From contig VSJD01000257.1 of the NCBI GenBank assembly GCA_008636095.1, forward strand, positions 1 through 10,000: a stretch of DNA of 10,000 bases, in the 5' to 3' direction. Each line of letters opens with the position of its first letter. Position 1 is the first letter of the stretch. This document shows, piece after piece, positions 5,781 through 10,000 of the stretch. Under the pieces are notes generated by a model that saw nothing but the letters and a program-made list of their open reading frames with translations, did not search any database and was not told where the DNA came from. A program made the translations under genes and the position numbers. The DNA comes from Kiritimatiellota bacterium. GTDB taxonomy: Bacteria > Verrucomicrobiota > Kiritimatiellia > JAAZAB01.

Positions 5781-8234
5781 ATGAAAAAATACTGGTGCAT
5801 AGGAATTGGGGCGTTGATTTTCCTTGGCGGAGCCACCGGTTGGGCGCAAGCCCCATGGCACATGCCTGGCGCGGTCATACGCTTCGAGGTGCAGATTACA
5901 TCCCGCCCGACAATTCCGGAGGCCGGCATTGTGGCCATCCTGCCGGACGCCGGCATTTTGCCCAAAGGCAAACTCAAGGCCGACGTAGTGGACAACGCCG
6001 GTAAGCCGCTGAAGGCCAACCTGCTATGGCATAACCCTAATGAGGGCCTGGCACTCGTGTTCGAGGACAGCCCCACGGCGTGGGCCTGGATTTACGTTTC
6101 ATCTTCCGCAGACTACCCAAAGGCCACCGCCCCCCTGCGCCCCAGCCTACTGCTCTTCGTGCGTAATGGCGGGAAACCGAGCCTGGAACAGGCGCATGCG
6201 TTGGCCGAAAAAATGCCTGCCGGCCCGGATATATATTTCACCCTTGTGGGACGAATCTTCCACTCCCTATCCCCGGTTGGCCATGACGAGCAAACTTCTT
6301 CCTATTACTCCGGCTGGATCAATGGCATCAAAGCCGGCAAAACTTATTTTTATACCGTTTCCAAGGACGGCTCCGAATTTTTTATTGACGGGAAACTGGC
6401 CTACAGCTGGCCGGGTTTGCACGATCGCAGCGGCAGTGAACGCGCGGAAAAAGGAGCATGGATTGACCTCAGCGCCGGAACCCACGGAATCGAGTATTAT
6501 CATTTTACGCAGACATTCAATGGCCGGGAATGCCAGTTAGGTTGGCAACAGGCCGGCGAACCACAGCCCAAGAACCCGAAGAATCCGAAACTTCCCAACC
6601 TGAACGTGACCGGGCCAATGGACGATTCCGACTTTGTTCATTCCGGCGTGGCCACGCTGGCGGCGGCAATCTCCAAGCAAGGGCCCGTGGCGATTGCCAC
6701 CAACTTGTGGGAGGCGATCCTTCAGCCCGGCCAAAGCCCCGTCTGCCTCTTCCAGTTTTATGCCGTCGGCAGTGAGCGAATGCCCACCAACACGGTCTAC
6801 GAGTGGGACTTTGGCGGTGGACGCAAGCTGAAAGGCCCACAGACGGCCTGGCTTTATGGCGGCATGGGCGACCAGCGGGTGACCCTGACCGTGTCCAGCG
6901 GCAATAACAAATCCACCTGTTCCAAGTTGTTCTTCCCGAAATCGCTGGATCCGGCCAACGAACCGCCACGGCTTTCAATTAACCGCGCGGAGGATCGGGG
7001 CAAGGTACGGGGCCTGTTCCTGGCAATGTGCCGTGCCACACCCGCCGACAAGCGGCCCGGCGAGCTGTGGAATGCGACGCTATGGGAGGGCCTCGCGGCT
7101 GTCATGGAACCCCAGAGCGAATACGCCCTGCTGAGCGAACTGTTCCAGCGTTCGCGTCCTGATATTCTGAACCTGGACAACACCAAACGCTGGCTTTTGG
7201 AGGACGCCTTTTATGAGGCGCTGCGCCAGGCGGACCCGAAATTGACGGTCACGTGGCTGGACCGGTTCGAGAAGGAAGAAAAATCGGCGGCGCGTATCGG
7301 GCAATGGAAGGCGCGCCGTGTGCATTTCTATATTTTTGAGGCTGACAACTTGGGCCAGGCACGATTAGCGGCCAATGAATTTACCGGCGTGGCGGCAAGT
7401 CTTAAGCAGACGGAACTGGCTATGATCCGCATGGGGGACGTGGAATTGTTCAACGGGCACCAGGATCTGGCCCGGCGCTATTATGCCCAAGCCCAGGAAT
7501 TACGCCAACCGAGCGCTCCGGAGGCATCCAATAAGCCGGACGATAAACAACGAGCGCTCAATGCTGAACCTAAGCCGAAGCCTGACGACAAATCGGTCGG
7601 CGCGGCGGAAAAAAAGAGGGGCCGTCAGCAACCTGGAAAGACGACGACACCGGCTGGTACGGCAATGGCACCTGACACACCTCCAGTCATTGATGCACGG
7701 AAAGTTTCAGCGGTGCATGCGTCAGCCTATTATGCAACCATGCGTAGTTTGATCGGCCAACAGTCCTTTTTCGAAGCCCGAAAAACACTGGACCAATGGG
7801 AACTGGAATTACCGTTGGACAAGCTGGCCGGCGATTTTCCGCTGGCCGAAGCTGAGTATTACCTGGCGCTCAAGCAGTTTAAACGGGCTCAGAAAATCCT
7901 GATGACCTACCGGCAGTCTGTGGACCTGAGCAACACTCTGCCGCAGGCCATGAAAATGGAATTGTATTGCCTGACCCGGCTGGACCGTGATAAAGAGGCA
8001 CGGGATCTCGCGGGGCTGATCATCAAGCGCCTGCCCAATCATCCGCTGGCCGAAGAGGTCAAGGGGCTGCTGGCCACGGCCTCGGCCGAGGGCAAGTTGG
8101 CAGTGGATGTGGATGCCTGGTCACAGGATTGGACGGCATCCGAAAAGGTGGACGCCGCCGGCCTGGCCAGCCTGTTCAGCACGAATAAAGCACTCGGCGA
8201 CAGAAAAAAGCCGGCACCGCAAACAAAACACTGA
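5781..8234 (+). CDS. Secreted PA14-like / PKD-like protein with C-terminal helical repeats
   Basis: An 817-residue exported protein. MKKYWCIGIGALIFLGG followed by ATGWAQA is a clear signal peptide, with cleavage likely after A24. No strong ribosome binding site is visible, but the signal peptide fixes the start. Residues about 30-125 form a beta-rich N-terminal domain. Residues about 170-260 look PA14-like: YYSGWI, YFYTVSKDGSEFFIDGK, the WPGLHD segment, IDLSAGTHGIEYYHF, then CQLGW. Residues about 310-385 look PKD-like: VYEWDFGGG, then WLYGGMGDQRVTLTVSSG. A helical region follows, then a Pro/Lys/Glu-rich linker at about 577-630. The last part (about 636-790) has TPR-like helical pairs (FFEARKTLDQWELEL, AEAEYYLALKQFKRAQKIL, ARDLAGLIIKRLPNHPLAEEV). 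PA14 often mediates carbohydrate contact, and PKD and TPR mediate protein contact. A role as an envelope scaffold is inferred. The small secreted gene starts 16 bases downstream. Confidence 0.82.
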   Translation: MKKYWCIGIGALIFLGGATGWAQAPWHMPGAVIRFEVQITSRPTIPEAGIVAILPDAGILPKGKLKADVVDNAGKPLKANLLWHNPNEGLALVFEDSPTAWAWIYVSSSADYPKATAPLRPSLLLFVRNGGKPSLEQAHALAEKMPAGPDIYFTLVGRIFHSLSPVGHDEQTSSYYSGWINGIKAGKTYFYTVSKDGSEFFIDGKLAYSWPGLHDRSGSERAEKGAWIDLSAGTHGIEYYHFTQTFNGRECQLGWQQAGEPQPKNPKNPKLPNLNVTGPMDDSDFVHSGVATLAAAISKQGPVAIATNLWEAILQPGQSPVCLFQFYAVGSERMPTNTVYEWDFGGGRKLKGPQTAWLYGGMGDQRVTLTVSSGNNKSTCSKLFFPKSLDPANEPPRLSINRAEDRGKVRGLFLAMCRATPADKRPGELWNATLWEGLAAVMEPQSEYALLSELFQRSRPDILNLDNTKRWLLEDAFYEALRQADPKLTVTWLDRFEKEEKSAARIGQWKARRVHFYIFEADNLGQARLAANEFTGVAASLKQTELAMIRMGDVELFNGHQDLARRYYAQAQELRQPSAPEASNKPDDKQRALNAEPKPKPDDKSVGAAEKKRGRQQPGKTTTPAGTAMAPDTPPVIDARKVSAVHASAYYATMRSLIGQQSFFEARKTLDQWELELPLDKLAGDFPLAEAEYYLALKQFKRAQKILMTYRQSVDLSNTLPQAMKMELYCLTRLDRDKEARDLAGLIIKRLPNHPLAEEVKGLLATASAEGKLAVDVDAWSQDWTASEKVDAAGLASLFSTNKALGDRKKPAPQTKH

Positions 8235-8236
8235 GC

Positions 8237-8243
8237 TTGGAGA
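8237..8243 (+). promoter_or_regulatory. Shine-Dalgarno TTGGAGA that fixes the start of the small secreted gene at 8251
   Basis: GGAG at 8239-8242 lies 8 bases before ATG 8251, just after the stop of the preceding gene at 8232-8234. The same frame is open upstream to an ATG at 8107, but that start would overlap the preceding gene by more than 120 bases and would bury the signal peptide. Confidence 0.65.
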
Positions 8244-8250
8244 CCAACCT

Positions 8251-9003
8251 ATGAGGCTTATGTGGTTAACAGTTTTATCGTTCACGCTCCTGCTTCCGAT
8301 CCCATCGCTTTTGGCCGGCAAAGTCACAGGCACCCAGCAGTCCTCCCGGCTGTACACCAAGAGCGATCCCGCCGCGCGCGGCGGCATCCATGCCAAGCTG
8401 GCCGCCTTCACCACGCCGGTTCAGCAGGTGTTTGCGATTGACAACGGCAACCCAAAACTGGTTTATCAGGGCACGGTTTTGGAGGACGGCAAAGAAATCC
8501 AGTTCGCCGGACTGCCGGTGGCGATCTACGACCTGGTGCTCGTGGCGCCCGACCGGTTTTACGAAGGCTGCCGGCTGGCACGCGATCCCGACACACTGAC
8601 CGACCGGGATCGGCAGTCAATTGCCTTCACGATTAACAAATCCGTTCCTTTTTTTGACACCAAGAAAATACACCGCTGTGAAGGCACGACCGGCCGTAAC
8701 GGCAAGGTGCGCTGTGTTCTGCAGGAGGTGCGCACACATCCCGTAACCCTGCAGGACGCCACGACCCGCACCGACATCCAAGTGCGCAGTATCAAGCTGG
8801 CGTTCCTGGAGGACGTCGGAGCGGTCGGCTGGCAAATGGTACAGACACGGGAGATTGTGCGCACTGAAGTGGGTCCGAAGGATATGAAAGGCCTTCTGCC
8901 CCATTGCTATCTGCCCGTACTGGGCGGCATTCGGGTGGTGGATACGGACAAGGACTTGGGGGAATTGAACCTGATGAATGGGATGTCCGCATCCAAGGAA
9001 TGA
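8251..9003 (+). CDS. Secreted protein of unknown function with beta-sandwich-like N-terminal half
   Basis: A 250-residue protein read from ATG 8251. The sequence MRLMWLTVLSFTLLLPI followed by PSLLAG is a signal peptide, with cleavage likely after A22. Residues about 44-110 alternate strands and turns (GGIHAKLAAF, QQVFAIDNGNPKLVYQG, KEIQFAGLPVAIYDLVLVAPDRFYEG). This suggests a prealbumin-like or carboxypeptidase-regulatory-like beta-sandwich; that fold call is inference. The second half carries FFDTKKIHRCEG and ends with LPVLGGIRVVDTDKDLGELNL. Four cysteines remain after cleavage (107, 143, 155, 219), and C143 and C155 are close enough to form a disulfide. I do not recognise a named domain or catalytic motif. 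Its place 16 bases after the PA14/PKD-like gene suggests one transcript and a shared extracytoplasmic role. Confidence 0.75.
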   Translation: MRLMWLTVLSFTLLLPIPSLLAGKVTGTQQSSRLYTKSDPAARGGIHAKLAAFTTPVQQVFAIDNGNPKLVYQGTVLEDGKEIQFAGLPVAIYDLVLVAPDRFYEGCRLARDPDTLTDRDRQSIAFTINKSVPFFDTKKIHRCEGTTGRNGKVRCVLQEVRTHPVTLQDATTRTDIQVRSIKLAFLEDVGAVGWQMVQTREIVRTEVGPKDMKGLLPHCYLPVLGGIRVVDTDKDLGELNLMNGMSASKE

Positions 9004-9051
9004 ATGCCCATGAAAGCCTTCGGCAACTTTGCCGTTCTATCGAAAGGCTCT

Positions 9052-9090
9052 TACACCGAATTGGTGTAGCTGCGGTTCGGTAGAACCGCA
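9052..9090. repeat. Twin hairpin element (TACACC/GGTGTA and TGCGGTTC/GAACCGCA)
   Basis: TACACC (9052-9057) pairs with GGTGTA (9063-9068) around GAATT. TGCGGTTC (9071-9078) pairs with GAACCGCA (9083-9090) around GGTA. The second stem is not followed by T residues. TAGCTGCGGTTCG at 9067-9079 matches TAGCTGCAGTTCG at 982-994 in 12 of 13 bases, so part of the element appears to recur in the spacer before the CBM-like gene. Confidence 0.6.
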
Positions 9091-9141
9091 AGATTGAAAT
9101 TCCTATGCACTATGCATTGAATTAACCTGAACCGAACACCG

Positions 9142-9148
9142 TAAGGAG
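9142..9148 (+). promoter_or_regulatory. Strong Shine-Dalgarno TAAGGAG for the FHA-MoxR gene
   Basis: TAAGGAG lies 9 bases before ATG 9158. It is the best ribosome binding site in the window and fixes the start, so the FHA domain begins at the N-terminus. Confidence 0.75.
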
Positions 9149-9157
9149 TTATCGTTT

Positions 9158-10000
9158 ATGGCCAAAATCCTGATTACCGGCGGCGCCAAGAACGGCGAAA
9201 TTATTGACCTCCAGAATGCCGACCTCGTGCTCGGGCGGCACTCCGATTGCGATCTGATCCTGGATGATACCCAAGCATCTTCCCATCATGCACGGATCTA
9301 CCGGGACAAGACCGAATGGATGCTGACTGACCTGAAAAGCACGAACGGCACACTGGTCAACCAACAGCCAGTTTCCACGGCGACCCTGCAAGACAATGAT
9401 CTGATTGAAATTGGCGATACCCAGATCCGCTTCCAGGCCGATGGGCACGCGGAACAAGCACCGCAGGCTCAGGCCGGCGTGACCCCGGCACCGGCGGTTC
9501 AGGCGCCGGCGGCTAAGGCGCCGATCACGACCACGGCGGACGATTTGGCACTGGTCGAGCAAATGAGCAAGCACATGGATGCCATCCGCACGGAAACGGC
9601 CAAGGTCATTGTCGGACAGCGCGAGGTGCTGGACCAGATACTCATGTGCATGATTGCCGGCGGGCACGCCCTGCTGGTCGGTATGCCCGGCATGGCCAAG
9701 ACCCTGATGGTCAGCACGATCGCCAAGGTCCTGGACATGGATTTCAAGCGCATCCAATTCACGCCCGACCTGATGCCGACGGACATCACCGGCACCGAAG
9801 TACTGGAAACCAACCGGACCACGAATGAAAAGGATTTCCGCTTCATGCGCGGACCGATTTTCTGTAACCTCCTGCTGGCGGATGAAATCAACCGCACGCC
9901 GCCGAAGACCCAGGCGGCCCTGCTGGAGGCCATGCAGGAAAAACGGGTCACGGTGGGGAACACAACCTACACCCTCGATGCGCCCTTTTTTGTATTGGCG
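9158..10000 (+). CDS. FHA domain fused to a MoxR-family AAA+ ATPase (3' end outside window)
   Basis: The frame is open from ATG 9158 to the window end (281 codons seen). Residues about 1-92 form an FHA domain: LGR (25-27), SSHHA (41-45) and DLKSTNGT (58-65), then [10 protein letters not shown]. These are the usual phospho-threonine-binding positions; the common SRxH motif reads SSHH here. An Ala/Pro/Gln linker (about 95-122) leads to the ATPase. It shows [14 protein letters not shown] (149-162), Walker A GMPGMAKT (175-182), [15 protein letters not shown] (201-215), Walker B LLLADE (238-243) and [19 protein letters not shown]. These are hallmark MoxR sequences. The window ends at FFVLA, where sensor 1 (normally ..ATQNP) begins, so sensor 2 and the lid are not seen. 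MoxR proteins are cytoplasmic ATPases thought to remodel or activate partner proteins, often VWA-domain ones. FHA-dependent control by Ser/Thr phosphorylation is inferred. Confidence 0.92.
   Translation, partial: MAKILITGGAKNGEIIDLQNADLVLGRHSDCDLILDDTQASSHHARIYRDKTEWMLTDLKSTNGTLVNQQPVSTATLQDNDLIEIGDTQIRFQADGHAEQAPQAQAGVTPAPAVQAPAAKAPITTTADDLALVEQMSKHMDAIRTETAKVIVGQREVLDQILMCMIAGGHALLVGMPGMAKTLMVSTIAKVLDMDFKRIQFTPDLMPTDITGTEVLETNRTTNEKDFRFMRGPIFCNLLLADEINRTPPKTQAALLEAMQEKRVTVGNTTYTLDAPFFVLA

Larger units (their letters stand above)
9004..9157. other. Spacer of 154 bases with hairpins before the FHA-MoxR gene
   Basis: The spacer holds a small hairpin CGGCA-ACTT-TGCCG followed by TTCTAT (9021-9040), a weak terminator candidate for the upstream unit. 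A pair of hairpins follows at 9052-9090. Near the FHA-MoxR gene, TTGAAA (9094-9099) and TTGAAT (9117-9122) are 17 bases apart, but the second matches the -10 consensus poorly, so no promoter is called. The Shine-Dalgarno at 9142-9148 ends the spacer. Confidence 0.5.

Noticed and set aside
5424..5856. Minus-strand reading frames across the 305-base spacer
   Set aside because: They are short, overlap both neighbouring genes, consist largely of translated palindromic repeats and lack convincing start signals.
8107..8250. N-terminal extension of the small secreted gene from an ATG at 8107
   Set aside because: It overlaps the end of the preceding gene, has no supporting ribosome binding site and would place 48 residues before a clear signal peptide. 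ATG 8251 with GGAG 8 bases upstream fits better.
9094..9122. Sigma-70 promoter TTGAAA - 17 bases - TTGAAT before the FHA-MoxR gene
   Set aside because: Spacing is right, but the -10 candidate matches only 4 of 6 consensus bases, and promoter consensus in this lineage is uncertain. Not strong enough to call.

Overview
The window is dense, GC-rich bacterial DNA. All six genes lie on the + strand: two partial at the window edges and four complete. Gene content suggests the PVC superphylum (Planctomycetes, Verrucomicrobia, Lentisphaerae, Kiritimatiellota): a MoxR-type AAA+ ATPase, a BatA/glutamine-amidotransferase-like membrane protein, a very large membrane-anchored coiled-coil protein, several secreted proteins of unknown function, and intergenic GCAGAAT heptamers and GC-rich palindromes. 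This placement is inferred from recall of such neighbourhoods, not from a database search.

Layout. (1) 2-946 is the C-terminal part of a membrane protein of the GATase1-like/BatA-like kind found in MoxR clusters. (2) 1032-1760 encodes a secreted jelly-roll (CBM-like) protein whose signal-peptide core is written by a heptanucleotide repeat. (3) 1777-5475 encodes a 1232-residue protein with three N-terminal membrane helices, Ig-like domains, a long helical region and a Gly/Asp-rich tail. (4) 5476-5780 is a gene-free spacer packed with nested palindromes. (5) 5781-8234 encodes a secreted PA14-like/PKD-like/helical-repeat protein. (6) 8251-9003 encodes a small secreted protein of unknown function. 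(7) 9004-9157 is a second hairpin-rich spacer. (8) 9158 to the window end encodes an FHA domain fused to a MoxR ATPase.

Spacing suggests transcription units. Genes 2-3 and genes 4-5 are each separated by only 16 bases, each with a Shine-Dalgarno sequence before the downstream gene. The three longer spacers (85, 305 and 154 bases) all carry repeats. MoxR ATPases are generally thought to act as chaperones or assembly factors with VWA and membrane partners. The simplest reading is a cell-envelope system in which a cytoplasmic ATPase, possibly tuned by phospho-threonine recognition through FHA, works with inner-membrane proteins and a set of exported proteins. The functional link is inferred from gene order. 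No classical mobile element, CRISPR array, tRNA or rRNA was seen.
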